NCBI GenBank assembly: GCA_963763325.1
Contig: CAVXOL010000025.1
Coordinates: 1 to 64,000, forward strand
Direction of reading: 5' to 3'
DNA: 64,000 bases
From: JBBECJ01 sp963763325
GTDB lineage: Bacteria; Chloroflexota; Chloroflexia; Thermomicrobiales; CFX8
Position 1 is the first letter of the stretch. Each line of letters starts with the position of its first letter. Both the position numbers and the translations under genes were made by a program. Shown here in pieces: positions 9,366-17,446 of this stretch. The notes beneath the pieces are model-generated. The model searched no databases and was not told the origin of the DNA. It was given only the letters and a program-made list of their open reading frames with translations.

Positions 9366-9433
9366 CGTGGGTCCTCCTCACCAATCGATGACCCCGTCGT
9401 TGGTTGCTCAGCATGGTCTGTACCGCGACTCGA

Positions 9434-9628
9434 TGCTCCGAATCAGCTTGGCACCACTGCAGGAGATCATCAGCACGGTTCATCGGGCAACCGGAGAGAT
9501 CGCGCGTCCCTGCCGGCCGAGGAAGGTCATCAACTGAGGTGGTCCAGAGGCGTTCAGAAGAGGCAGAGGTCCTACGCGAGGTTGTGCCCCGCTTTCAGCA
9601 CAATACGAGCCACGCCATCATCTTGTGA
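9434..9628 (+). pseudogene. repeat family B, copy 1 (small ORF remnant)
   Basis: Reads MLRISLAPLQEIISTV, then HRATGEIAR, then after a one-base shift near 9530 EVVQRRSEEAEVLREVVPRF to a stop at 9628. The EVVQR...REE..VLREVV pattern recurs in the copy near 14.4 kb and, shortened, near 10.8 kb. Conservation of one frame across copies suggests a former coding element on the plus strand, inside a minus-strand gene cluster. Confidence 0.6.
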
Positions 9629-9687
9629 CGTGGATAACACAACGCTGCCAGTGGATCGCGATCAGCGGGCAGGAATGACCAGTCTGG

Positions 9688-10137
9688 TCACGGCCCGGTC
9701 AGTCGTGCCCTCTGCCGCATGACCTCGAGCGTGATGGCCTCGAGTGTCTCTACCACCACCATGAGCTGCAACGGGACCGATGAGCCAGGCGCGAGGCGTG
9801 ACCTGTCGATCGACACCGATGCGGTGATGGTGACCGGGATTTGGTTGTCCTGGACCGTGCCGCCGTCTCGGAACGTGACGATCGAGCCATGTCCAAAGCC
9901 GACATCGTTGAGGACCAGTTGGCGATCGACGCCGGCCGGGACGGTAATCTCGATCACGGTTGGGCCATTGACCAGCCACAGATACTGCAGCGGGATCGCT
10001 AGCGAGATGTCGACGACCCGATCGTCGATGGTGACGATTGGATCAACCCGACACCACAACCGCCCAGCGTCAGTGACTGGGGCACCCACAAGCGCGAGTA
10101 GCAGGGCGATCGTTGTGACAATGGCAATACGTCGCAT
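9688..10137 (-). CDS. secreted hypothetical protein
   Basis: 149 aa from the ATG at 10137. The start MRRIAIVTTIALLLALVGAPVTDAG is a clear signal peptide with a probable cleavage after TDA. The mature part is rich in beta-type residues (IEITVPAGVDRQLVLNDVG, IPVTITASVSIDRSRLAPG) and resembles a small extracellular beta-sandwich. No family recognised. Its upstream region carries a 14-base tandem duplication and a 9-bp inverted repeat. Confidence 0.7.
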   Translation of the reverse strand: MRRIAIVTTIALLLALVGAPVTDAGRLWCRVDPIVTIDDRVVDISLAIPLQYLWLVNGPTVIEITVPAGVDRQLVLNDVGFGHGSIVTFRDGGTVQDNQIPVTITASVSIDRSRLAPGSSVPLQLMVVVETLEAITLEVMRQRARLTGP

Positions 10138-10228
10138 GATGCTGACTCCAGTTCGCTGCGGCTCGTCAGGCCGCGGCCGACACAACCCGGGATGCGGGAG
10201 CACCGTATCGACCCAGTGGAATCGAGCC

Positions 10229-10280
10229 ATCGGCCATGCACAATCGGCCATGCACATGTGACAGGGATCACATCCCTGTC
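10229..10280. promoter_or_regulatory. tandem 14-mer and inverted repeat upstream of secreted gene
   Basis: ATCGGCCATGCACA occurs twice end to end (10229-10242, 10243-10256), followed at once by the inverted repeat GACAGGGAT-cac-ATCCCTGTC (10260-10280). They lie about 90-140 bases before the start at 10137, a position suited to regulator binding or an RNA hairpin. Confidence 0.45.
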
Positions 10281-10406
10281 CGGTAGCCTACCCAAGCGGT
10301 GGTGCAGTGCATATCACCCATGCGGGGCATGGCGCCTGAGGTCCCGATCACCAGGCGTCCCCGCCGATGGCTGCCGCCAACACTATATGTCCCTGCTCAC
10401 GGACCG

Positions 10407-10676
10407 TCAGTACTCAGGCAGGCCGGCAACCAACCGAACTTGGACCAGGTTGTCCCGATCGACATAGATGCGTCGGAAGTGGCATCGATCTGCGGCAGCG
10501 GCGGTGGCAGCGTGAATCGTGACACCGGGGCCAGGTGTCCGTGGGCGTCCAACAGCGCGCTTGCTGAGCGTGACGTCGAGTCGGTTCTGACGGCTGAACA
10601 CGATCGTCCAGCCGCTCCGCAGGTGGAGGTTGACGCGTGCCCGGAAGCGCGCCGCTACTTCATCATTTCCGTTCAT
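10407..10676 (-). CDS. small hypothetical protein
   Basis: 89 aa, arginine-rich, with alternating hydrophobic segments (ARVNLHLRSGWTIVFSRQN, RLDVTLSKRA). Codon usage is consistent with coding but the ribosome site (GAAAGCAG) is weak. Not recognised. Confidence 0.45.
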   Translation of the reverse strand: MNGNDEVAARFRARVNLHLRSGWTIVFSRQNRLDVTLSKRAVGRPRTPGPGVTIHAATAAAADRCHFRRIYVDRDNLVQVRLVAGLPEY

Positions 10677-11101
10677 GGTCTGCTTTCAGTCTATCGCGTG
10701 CTTCGCCGTGATCAAGGGATCGCTCTATACACGGCCTGTGCCGCACGCCGGTGCGTGCGGCGTCCTGCCGTTCGTCTCATGACGTGCACGGCGCCATCGT
10801 GCGGGTGGGACCGCGGGCACGTCGAGAAGAGACAGAGGTCCTGCGCGAGGTTGTGGTCGCTTCTGCATGATGCAGACCATCCGTCAAAAGCACGGACGGT
10901 GCAACACAGAAGGAATACCAGCAGCGTAACGACCGACTGGCAAACACGTCATGAAGATTCGTCATGCGAGGTACCAGGACACCTCACACGGCCACTGGGG
11001 TGGCTGGCAGCCGTGTGAGGTCGGGCACCGATCGGGCATGGCAGCGCATCGGGCATTCGAATGCAGGCCGAATCACGATGACACCCGCAGTGGTCCGCTG
11101 C
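10677..11101. other. gene-free stretch holding repeat B copy 2
   Basis: About 425 bases without a supported gene. Only the short repeat-B remnant at 10823-10870 is recognisable. Confidence 0.5.
10823..10870 (+). pseudogene. repeat family B, copy 2 (short remnant)
   Basis: Reads REETEVLREVVVASA and stop, matching the REERAVLREVVLASP stretch of copy 3. The DNA string GAGAAGAG followed by AGGTCCTGCGCGAGGTTGTG is nearly shared with copies 1 and 3. The upstream half of the element is missing. Confidence 0.55.
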
Positions 11102-12022
11102 TTACTGCCCGGTGAGCTTCCCATCTCGGGCGAACGACTCGATCTGGCGGAGCAACTGTCGTGCCGCGTGCTCATCTTGCTGACGCAGCTGCTGCCAGAT
11201 CGGGTCGTTGGCCTGTCCGTCCTGCTCGTACGTGGTGTAGGCCGCTAAGCCCTCCAGCTTCACCGCCGCCGCTTTGATGACGTTGTAGACCTCATTATCG
11301 ACGATCGTCGTGTCGTTCCGAGCATGCATGGTCGTACCTCCTCGTGGCGCGTCGACGGTCGATGCCGATGGGACGTGCTCGTGCCGGCCATGGAAGCCCT
11401 GCTCCGGACGGAACGGCTGGTCGGCACGGTACTGCGGCGCACCCTGATACGCGCCGGGTGTCTGATACCCCTGGTAGCCCTGATTGCTCCGGTAGCCAGG
11501 GTTCGCCTGGTATGGGAAGAAGGATGGTTGCCGAGACGGCTGCGGCTCCTGGTATCGCTGATCGCCGGCGCCGGAACTGGCACGCAGGTAGCCCGCGTTG
11601 TTCCGATGACCGCGGTTGCGCCTCATCCGGCCGACGAGCATCCCGCCAGCCGTGGCTGCCGCGACGACCGCCAGCGGGTTGCCGTGAATCGTCTGCATGA
11701 TCCCGCCCTCTGACGGTCTGGGGTGTGATGGTAGCGTCGCTAATGACCGTGCCTGTGGTGGTGTCGTCTGGTTCCATTGCTCCTCTGACACATTACCAGT
11801 GTTGCGAGTCTGACGTGACGAACCCGGGTCGTCGTGTCCGGTTCGCGTGAGAGGTGGTGCGCTCTGTCCAACCATCCCCGGACGGGTGTCATTGTCATCC
11901 CCTGGCACGGGTGCATACAGGTCAGCCGCAACGCCCGTCGTCAGATGGTCTGGATCGGTCAGATCCTGGTTGTCGACCGGCCCGGTCCTCGAGAGACTCG
12001 TCGTGTTGCTGTCGTCGCGCAT
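11102..12022 (-). CDS. hypothetical protein, possibly three in-frame small genes
   Basis: A 306-aa open frame in three different parts. Residues 1-107 are low-complexity and polar. The part from the ATG at 11698 starts with a glycine/alanine hydrophobic stretch (NPLAVVAAATAGGMLVGRM) and continues into Gln/Tyr/Gly-rich repeats (GYQGYQTPGAYQGAPQY). The part from the ATG at 11329 (75 aa: NEVYNVIKAAAVKLEGLAAYTTYEQDG...) is a compact helical domain. Each internal ATG has its own Shine-Dalgarno, the last very strong (GAGGAGGT, 7 bases). So the helical 75-aa unit may be a separate protein, with apparent fusion caused by a lost stop or simple read-through. Function unknown. Confidence 0.6.
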   Translation of the reverse strand: MRDDSNTTSLSRTGPVDNQDLTDPDHLTTGVAADLYAPVPGDDNDTRPGMVGQSAPPLTRTGHDDPGSSRQTRNTGNVSEEQWNQTTPPQARSLATLPSHPRPSEGGIMQTIHGNPLAVVAAATAGGMLVGRMRRNRGHRNNAGYLRASSGAGDQRYQEPQPSRQPSFFPYQANPGYRSNQGYQGYQTPGAYQGAPQYRADQPFRPEQGFHGRHEHVPSASTVDAPRGGTTMHARNDTTIVDNEVYNVIKAAAVKLEGLAAYTTYEQDGQANDPIWQQLRQQDEHAARQLLRQIESFARDGKLTGQ

Positions 12023-12076
12023 CGCACTGGTCCCTTCACTCGTCGGTATTGGTCCGCCGACCGTGGTTGCTCACGG

Positions 12077-12232
12077 TCACACCCTCAACCGCAACTTCGA
12101 CACCGTGACTGTCGTGGCACTGGTGCGCTGCTCGTGCTCACGCCACAGACGATGCAGTCTGGCCTGACTGCAGTGGAGATGGACGAGTCGGTCGTGACGG
12201 CACAGGGTGTCGACACCCACCACGATAGTCAC
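12077..12232 (-). CDS. possible small protein
   Basis: A 51-aa frame from a GTG with AAGGAAC immediately before it: VTIVVGVDTLCRHDRLVHLHC..., ending SKLRLRV. It lies 54 bases ahead of the next minus-strand gene. Support is weak; may be chance. Nothing else is visible between 12023 and 12421. Confidence 0.3.
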   Translation of the reverse strand: MTIVVGVDTLCRHDRLVHLHCSQARLHRLWREHEQRTSATTVTVSKLRLRV

Positions 12233-12421
12233 ACGTTCCTTGGTGGTATGGAGATCTTGAGCGCATGGGCACGACACCGCCGCCATTGGGGATGGCAACG
12301 GTGCGCAGAAGGGATCGGTTGAAACGGCTGGAGACACGGTAGGGCATCGGCCACGCGTTGGAAATGGGAAAGATGGGCTATGCCAGACTGGCAGCGATAC
12401 CGGTCGACCGTCTGCGTTCGG

Positions 12422-12679
12422 CTAGATCGTGATGTGTTGCACCTGACCCAACACACGCTGGATGAATGGCAGCACGTCAATGCCACCCAGCTGATCAACG
12501 TCATGCGCTGACACGACGGGTTCACAGCGGCCCAGTTCAGCGGATCCACCACCACCAACGATGACCGTCCCGCCGGTCGACGTATCCACAACGACGGAGG
12601 CCAGATCATGACGACCGTTGGCGAAGACGAGGGAGATCGCTTCCGGATCCCACACGACGTGGATGAGCACCCAGTCCAT
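12422..12679 (-). CDS. small hypothetical protein
   Basis: 85 aa starting MDWVLIHVVWDPEAISLVF. An AGGAGGG site lies 5 bases before the ATG and decides this start. The protein looks like a small alpha/beta domain with a glycine run (VIVGGGGSAELG) and an acidic, aliphatic tail. Not recognised. Confidence 0.6.
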   Translation of the reverse strand: MDWVLIHVVWDPEAISLVFANGRHDLASVVVDTSTGGTVIVGGGGSAELGRCEPVVSAHDVDQLGGIDVLPFIQRVLGQVQHITI

Positions 12680-12748
12680 GTCAACCCTCCTGCCTGCCAC
12701 CACGCATCGCGGCGGCACGCTGATGCGTGTCACGGCGGCGGTGATCCG

Positions 12749-12931
12749 TCATGAGACGGGTGGGAGCAGTGCATCGTTGCCGTCACTCAGCAGCTCAGCC
12801 TCTGATCGAGCACGCTCCTCGTCGGGATATGGCCCGTGGTGCTCGTCGTGTCCAGAGGCGCGGTGCGCCGTGACCCACCAGCCATTGACCCGTTCGGTGA
12901 AGGTGATTGACGTGATGGGGTCTTCGTCCAT
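12749..12931 (-). CDS. small hypothetical protein
   Basis: 60 aa: MDEDPITSITFTERVNGWW, then a His/Glu-rich segment and ARSEAELLSDGNDALLPP. Resembles small DUF-type proteins with a strand-strand-helix pattern and a final helix. GGAG lies upstream of the ATG. No partner visible. Confidence 0.5.
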   Translation of the reverse strand: MDEDPITSITFTERVNGWWVTAHRASGHDEHHGPYPDEERARSEAELLSDGNDALLPPVS

Positions 12932-13253
12932 AGCACTGCTCCTACTCCGCATGAGGATCGTGATCTCGAGCCGTGGCTGGCCCGATGCTGCCGACTGTTG
13001 CAAGGGGCCTGCCAGACGACATGACGACAGGCACAAGCCACACGGCTGAACCCCGGCCTGATGGGCGGGAGTCGCTCGATGCTGCGTTCCACCTTTCGCC
13101 ACAACCAGGCGCTTGAGGTGGGACAGCTTCCCCTCTCGAGTGTGGCACGACGACTGCGTATGGACGATGAAGCACAACCACTTCCGCTGGGCGGTGCTCC
13201 CTGCAGCCAGTGCACTGTCCGGTCCAGATACACCTCCTAACCCCCACTTCCAA

Positions 13254-13291
13254 GCAGACAGGGCCGGTGCAAATGCACCGGCCCTGTCTGC
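13254..13291. terminator. 17-bp perfect hairpin
   Basis: GCAGACAGGGCCGGTGC / GCACCGGCCCTGTCTGC with an AAAT loop, 75 bases beyond the end of the secreted-protein gene on the minus strand. The sequence is closely related to the hairpin at 14264-14291, including the preceding CAAGCAG, so this is a repeated unit. Terminator activity is likely; a T-run is weak. Confidence 0.6.
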
Positions 13292-13365
13292 GCTTCAGCG
13301 ATCTGAGCAATCAGGTGGCGGTTTCTCACCGATCCAGGGTCAGGACCAGCGGTGACGGACCAGGC

Positions 13366-14022
13366 CTATGGACAGGCCGAACTGATCTTGAGCGAGGTTC
13401 GGGAGATGACCAGTTGCGCGAAGTCGGCTTCAATGGTCTCACCATCGATTGTCATGGTGGCCAGTGCGTCACGGGCTTCACCACGTCCCATGAAGGTTTC
13501 CCGGCAGTGTCCCTGGGAGAAGGAGAATCGATCGCGGAAGCGGATCAGGTCACCGACACCCGTCCAGGTCGCACTGACGGTAATCTCATCAGTTTCCTCG
13601 GTGCAATTGCCGTCCGGATCACAGCTGAAGGTGAACACGGGGACGGTCGTTGGCTGCAAGGTGGCCGTCAACAGCTTCTGATCGATCGAGAACGCGTCAG
13701 GACCAACGATGGTGCAGCCGAAGCTATCGGTGAAGGATGAGGAGCCATCAGGGAAGAAGCTCGACGTGCTGCGGTAGACACACACCTCCCAGTCGCTCCC
13801 GACGGCTCGCACAGTTACCTCGACGTACGTGCACGTCTCGGTCCCCGTCGCGTCGGTCGTGCACTCACTGGCGAGGGCACCGGCGAAGGTGGTGGTCTCA
13901 CGAATCAATGTTGGTGGGGCAGCCACCGTGCTGCTACTGAGGGCCAACAGGAGTGACAGACTCACGAAGGTGGCGAGCGCCAGGCGAACGACGGCGTGAC
14001 GTGCAGAGAGCGACGCAGACAT
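13366..14022 (-). CDS. secreted hypothetical protein
   Basis: 218 aa from the ATG at 14022 (GGAGGGA upstream). A signal peptide covers about residues 1-33 (LALATFVSLSLLLALSSSTVAA). The mature protein has many serine/threonine residues and about eight cysteines in separate places (SECTTDATGTETCTYVEV, WEVCVYRS, SFGCTIVG, FSCDPDGNCTEE), consistent with disulfides outside the cell. Function unknown. Confidence 0.65.
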   Translation of the reverse strand: MSASLSARHAVVRLALATFVSLSLLLALSSSTVAAPPTLIRETTTFAGALASECTTDATGTETCTYVEVTVRAVGSDWEVCVYRSTSSFFPDGSSSFTDSFGCTIVGPDAFSIDQKLLTATLQPTTVPVFTFSCDPDGNCTEETDEITVSATWTGVGDLIRFRDRFSFSQGHCRETFMGRGEARDALATMTIDGETIEADFAQLVISRTSLKISSACP

Positions 14023-14263
14023 CGTGTCCCTCCAGTCTGGGTGAGTTGACAGGTGCGCATCGTGAGACGCGTGATGCGTCATGGCAAGCCATCAACGAGA
14101 TGTCACGAGGCGACTGGAGGAGCGCGACTCAACCCTGCCATTGGAGGACTCCGCACCAGCGAGAACGATTAGCGTCGGTCAACGGTCGGGCGGGCGAACA
14201 TGCTGGTAAGGGAGGCACAGCATAGGCGAGAATGACCGCCGTGTCTAGAGGGTGCCAAGCAGT

Positions 14264-14291
14264 CAGGGCCGGTGCGGTTGCACCGGCCCTG
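14264..14291. terminator. 12-bp hairpin, related to the one at 13254
   Basis: CAGGGCCGGTGC / GCACCGGCCCTG with a GGTT loop. Stem and flank match the hairpin 1 kb upstream, with a changed loop. It lies downstream of the minus-strand HisKA-like gene, beyond repeat B copy 3. Confidence 0.55.
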
Positions 14292-14344
14292 CTGGTCTTC
14301 CTCTGTCGCTGACCGGAGCTGCTGACACCGCAGTCCGTGTGCCG

Positions 14345-14514
14345 CCGATCGGCAGGCAGCCGGAGAGATCGCGCGTCTCAGCCGACAGAGGAAGGTCATC
14401 ATGGAGGTGGTCCAGAGGAATCGAGAAGAGCGCGCGGTCTTGCGCGAGGTTGTGCTGGCGTCTCCGCACGATGCAGGCCACCCCTCGGTGCGCTTGCGAA
14501 TTACTGCTTCGTGA
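14345..14514 (+). pseudogene. repeat family B, copy 3
   Basis: The best-preserved copy: GEIARLSRQRKVIMEVVQRN, then REERAVLREVVLASPHDAG, to a TGA at 14512-14514, all in one frame. It shares CGGAGAGATCGCGCGT and GAGGAAGGTCATCA with copy 1. It may still be a small gene (37 aa from an internal ATG) but has no convincing ribosome site. Confidence 0.55.
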
Positions 14515-14734
14515 CAGTGTCCACGACAGTGTCGACCTCGCGACGCCGCGGCTCCTGCTCGAGGGCAGCGATACTGGCTTCAATCGCGTGTGCCATCCGG
14601 GTCATTCTCGCCAGATCAGGGGTTGGTTTAATGCTCTCGCGAAGCAGGAGCTGGGTCCAGCCTTTGATGATGGCCAGGTGGCCACGTGCTGCATCGTGCA
14701 ATCGTCGCTGGTCACCCGCTGGATCCTCGATCAC
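14501..14734 (-). CDS. HisKA-like dimerisation-domain mini-protein
   Basis: About 77 aa from a GTG at 14734. The segment RRLHDAARGHLAIIKGWTQLLLRE resembles the H-box helix of histidine kinases, with the histidine followed by a helix ending in LLLRE, and a second helix (LARMTRMAHAIEASIAALEQ) follows, as in a HisKA hairpin. No ATP-binding domain follows. The frame is open upstream for about 340 bases without a good start, so it may be a fragment or the product of a frame break with the preceding gene. Confidence 0.5.
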   Translation of the reverse strand: MIEDPAGDQRRLHDAARGHLAIIKGWTQLLLRESIKPTPDLARMTRMAHAIEASIAALEQEPRRREVDTVVDTVTKQ

Positions 14735-14753
14735 CGTCTCCTCGGTCTTCTCA

Positions 14754-14966
14754 TCAGCGCATGAATCGGGTGACCAGCGCCAGGATGACTGATCCCCAGC
14801 CCGCGAGGTTGAGGAGTAATACGGTGGAGAGCATCCGCGTTGACTGCCGTGCGTCGCGTTGGGCCTCGGTCCACCAACTGGTCGGTCGTGCTGATCGATG
14901 ATCGTGATGGCGGAGTCGGGGATGGTGGCGGGGTCGCGAGGACTGGAGCGTTGCGGTGGTGCGCAT
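14754..14966 (-). CDS. small membrane protein
   Basis: 70 aa, histidine/arginine-rich N-terminus and one C-terminal membrane segment (MLSTVLLLNLAGWGSVILALV) ending TRFMR. Just upstream of the HisKA-like gene; together they could make a membrane-anchored pair. It starts next to a 51-base palindrome. Confidence 0.5.
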   Translation of the reverse strand: MRTTATLQSSRPRHHPRLRHHDHRSARPTSWWTEAQRDARQSTRMLSTVLLLNLAGWGSVILALVTRFMR

Positions 14967-14989
14967 GATCGCCTTCTTTGTTGGGACAC

Positions 14990-15040
14990 CCCAACGCAGA
15001 GGCCGTACCATCGATCAGATGGCATCGTGTCTGCGTTGGG
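14990..15040. promoter_or_regulatory. nested symmetric palindrome between divergent genes
   Basis: Outer arms CCCAACGCAGA (14990-15000) and TCTGCGTTGGG (15030-15040), inner arms CCATC (15008-15012) and GATGG (15018-15022), with equal 7-base spacers, centred on 15015. It sits between starts at 14966 (minus) and 15093 (plus). The symmetry suggests a regulator site or structured RNA. Confidence 0.5.
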
Positions 15041-15092
15041 TCTCGCTACCCGGCACCAGACGGCCGGGTTGACCAAGAGAGGATGGTCCTCG

Positions 15093-15396
15093 ATGCAGAC
15101 TCCTCACCAGCACACCCCTGACACCACCGACGATGTGCTCTGCGGGCTGGCGGTCTACTCCAGCGACCTGGTGCCCCTCGGCCGCGTCACCGATGTCGTG
15201 CCGCCACGACCGCCAGGCCGGGACACGATCGCGGGACGCGCGGTGATGTCGGAGCCGAACCCGACCGTCCGCTACGTGCTCGACGGAGCCGACCTCGTCG
15301 TCTCGGAGTCGATGATCTTCCATGCCGAAGCCAACCGAGGATCGCGTCATCCTGAACCTGCCGGCGCGGCGGGTCGTCGGGCAGTACGGTGAGTGA
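15093..15396 (+). CDS. PRC-barrel-like protein with a frame break
   Basis: Starts MQTPHQHTPDTTDDVLCGLAVYSSDLVPLGRVTDVVP, resembling the PRC-barrel/DUF2171 pattern of a small protein with an early GxxVYxxD..LG.V segment. The frame changes near 15340: EDRVILNLPARRVVGQYGE in the next frame gives the expected C-terminus at 15396. Total is about 100 aa. Related in type to the intact PRC-like protein at 17732-18070. Membrane or ribosome association is not evident. Confidence 0.6.
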
Positions 15397-15498
15397 CATC
15401 GCGCGACGGCTCCGTCGCCCTCGACGGATACGGAGCCTACAGATGACCGGCTCCACGACGCTCGCCGAACGATTCCTCGCCATCGAGAAGGAGGACCG

Positions 15499-16089
15499 AT
15501 GGAGGACAGTCTGATGCATGATCCTCGGTTCCGCAGTCTAGCCAGCAGCTGGTGGCGATACGGCCGGCTGATGATGACGAGCCTGGTGCTCGTGGCGCTC
15601 ATGGTTGCCTGCGGTGGGGAGAGCGATGACGATGACGATGATGACGATGCTGCATCGACTGAGACGGTGCCCCTCTACGAGGGCGCCGAGACCCTCGGCA
15701 GTCGTGACTGGACTGATGAGGAGACCGACGCGTTTGCTGCTCAGGTCGCCAACGGTGGTGGGTCGATCGCGGTGACGGATGCGAGTCTCGAGGAGGTCAC
15801 GGCCTATTACAGTGAAGGTATCGAGGAGGATGGCTGGACTAGTGAGGGCAGCCTCGAGATCGATGACGACTCGGCAATCGCGACCATGTCCAATGACGAC
15901 CAGGTCGCGGCCGCCTACATCGTGCGGGGTGCGGTGGCGAACGATGGGGCACTGGATGAGGACATCAGCGGGATTGAGATTGATCAGTCACAGATCGACG
16001 ACGACGATACCGTTATCGTCTTCTCGTACTTCCGCTGTGAAGAAGACGATCTCCAGGTCTGTATTGCTGCGTTAGCCATGGGGAGCTAG
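15499..16089 (+). CDS. putative lipoprotein
   Basis: 196 aa. AAGGAGG precedes the ATG. The N-terminal hydrophobic segment (MMTSLVLVALMVAC) ends in a lipobox-like cysteine at residue 38, followed by GG and a run of eight aspartates. The rest is acidic and contains VPLYEGAETLGSRDWTDEE and VTAYYSEGIEEDGWTSEG, a pattern of small extracytoplasmic domains that bind unknown ligands. Probably anchored outside the membrane. Confidence 0.75.
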   Translation: MEDSLMHDPRFRSLASSWWRYGRLMMTSLVLVALMVACGGESDDDDDDDDAASTETVPLYEGAETLGSRDWTDEETDAFAAQVANGGGSIAVTDASLEEVTAYYSEGIEEDGWTSEGSLEIDDDSAIATMSNDDQVAAAYIVRGAVANDGALDEDISGIEIDQSQIDDDDTVIVFSYFRCEEDDLQVCIAALAMGS

Positions 16090-16132
16090 CACGCCGGACA
16101 ATGGTGCGGTGCTCCACATGCGCCGATGGCGG

Positions 16133-16393
16133 TTAGAAGCGCCCGAAGGTATCGACGGCGATCGGCTGGCTGCGGACGCAATGCCACGAGTCGGCATATG
16201 CGTCATATCCCATCCACTCGAACAGCATTGACCGGTGCAGCTCGTTGACCAGCGACGGTAGACGTCACGCGACGAACGGTCGAACGATACGCAACGGACG
16301 CCTACCGCCTGATCCCCCTACCGCAAGATCAAGCGCAGCAGGCGAGGCCGCAGGATCGCCTGTACGGAATCGAAGGTGCTGGGTCCCGTGTAT
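16133..16393 (-). repeat. dispersed repeat A, copy 2, with possible 31-aa ORF
   Basis: Contains GGATCGCCTGTACGGAAT then GAAGGTGCTGGG, matching copies 1 and 3, with extra sequence between the halves. On the minus strand it reads MLFEWMGYDAYADSWHCVRS... to a stop at about 16134, ending DTFGRF, similar to the DTFRRS end of the PRC-like gene at 17732. No other gene is visible in 16090-16419. Confidence 0.55.
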
Positions 16394-16419
16394 GGCCGCT
16401 GGATTCGTCTGACGGCCGC

Positions 16420-16647
16420 CTACGTTTCTGTGTCGTCACGTGAACGGCCAAGCGTACGATGTATTTCGCCGCCTTTGGGCCAGCCAATGACCAGATACAC
16501 CACCGTCACCAGCAAAGCCCCGAGAACGATGTCCCGCTGCGCACTGGCATCGGTTACCACGCGACCAAGGAGCGTCAACACGACCGGGACCGTGAAGAAG
16601 AGGAGATAGAACCGGAGGAGCAACGCCGCGAACTGATCTTCACGCAT
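16420..16647 (-). CDS. small membrane protein, two TM segments
   Basis: 75 aa: MREDQFAALLLRFYLLFF leads into one membrane segment (VPVVLTLLGRVV), a second follows (DIVLGALLVTVVYLVIGW), and a charged tail ends it. GGAG lies 6 bases before the ATG. An 11-bp hairpin lies 20 bases upstream in its leader. Function unknown. Confidence 0.65.
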   Translation of the reverse strand: MREDQFAALLLRFYLLFFTVPVVLTLLGRVVTDASAQRDIVLGALLVTVVYLVIGWPKGGEIHRTLGRSRDDTET

Positions 16648-16667
16648 GTCAATCTCCGGCATAGAGA

Positions 16668-16700
16668 GAGGGCCTGTGAAGTTCCTGGCCACAGGCCCTC
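16668..16700. terminator. 11-bp hairpin in leader of small membrane protein gene
   Basis: GAGGGCCTGTG / CACAGGCCCTC with an 11-base loop. It lies upstream of the minus-strand start at 16647, so it could be a leader structure rather than a terminator. Confidence 0.45.
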
Positions 16701-16888
16701 GTCTGCGGCGGCGCAGCAAGGCCATGCCCCGCCGCCGTACCAACACTCTACGCCTGTCTGTCATTCCTCGCACGGTCGTCGGATGCGTCTGGTGGCCGTC
16801 GGTGTCGTGTGTGGCACGCCCTGTGCCTACCGTCCCTGTGTGTACCGTCCCTGCAGGGGCTACCGAGTGGAGATGGAATCGATCACCC

Positions 16889-17110
16889 ATGCATGTCAAA
16901 CGCTGTGTATCGTGTCGTCGCCAGGTTCGTTGGGATCTGGTGGCGTCAACGGGACGCTGTCCCGCCTGTGCCATTGTGCTGGAAGACGCGTACATGCGAT
17001 CGGGTCGATTCCAGTCCTCAGACCCCGTCCGACACGTCCCACAGTGGCAGCTGCCTCAGGTGGTCGATGAGTACGGTGCACTGGTGATCAAGTCGCGAGA
17101 TTGCGGATAA
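16889..17110 (+). CDS. small zinc-ribbon protein
   Basis: 73 aa beginning MHVKRCVSCRRQVRWDLVAS with a second pair CPAC about 20 residues later: a two-CxxC zinc ribbon. The C-terminal half (QWQLPQVVDEYGALVI) is unrelated. No clear Shine-Dalgarno; start chosen as the first ATG before the ribbon. Function unknown. Confidence 0.5.
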   Translation: MHVKRCVSCRRQVRWDLVASTGRCPACAIVLEDAYMRSGRFQSSDPVRHVPQWQLPQVVDEYGALVIKSRDCG

Positions 17111-17131
17111 CACTTCTTACGTTTGGTCTCG

Positions 17132-17446
17132 TCATGTGGGCGTCCAGGTCTGATGATCGTCTCGAATGAAGAAGAGTGACCTGCCCGCGCCGGGAAGATC
17201 CTGCCAAGCGACATTGACCGTGATGCTGGCCGAGTTGCACCAGTCGCACACGATCTGCTCCACATCGGCGTACCAGTCGTCATGCATGTCCGCTGGCTTG
17301 CGAACTGAGATCCCCGTTGCACCGTCGTGAAGCAGATGCTCAATCACGTTCGCTGCGGCTTCAGCAGTCCCTCCAACGGGAAACAGCGTGTCACCACTAC
17401 GCGTGAGGATGCGTTCGTTGGTTACCGGGCGATCATCACTCGACAT
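17132..17446 (-). CDS. hypothetical protein
   Basis: 104 aa from the ATG at 17446, preceded by GAGAGGAG. Contains a helical segment (GGTAEAAANVIEHLLHDG), a central ADMHDDWYADVEQIVCDWCNSA region and a strand-rich end. It looks like a compact alpha/beta domain; no family recognised. Confidence 0.6.
   Translation of the reverse strand: MSSDDRPVTNERILTRSGDTLFPVGGTAEAAANVIEHLLHDGATGISVRKPADMHDDWYADVEQIVCDWCNSASITVNVAWQDLPGAGRSLFFIRDDHQTWTPT

Noticed and set aside
9662..9979. 105-aa minus-strand ORF in the secreted-protein gene
   Set aside because: Other frame of a gene with a signal peptide; arginine-rich shadow.
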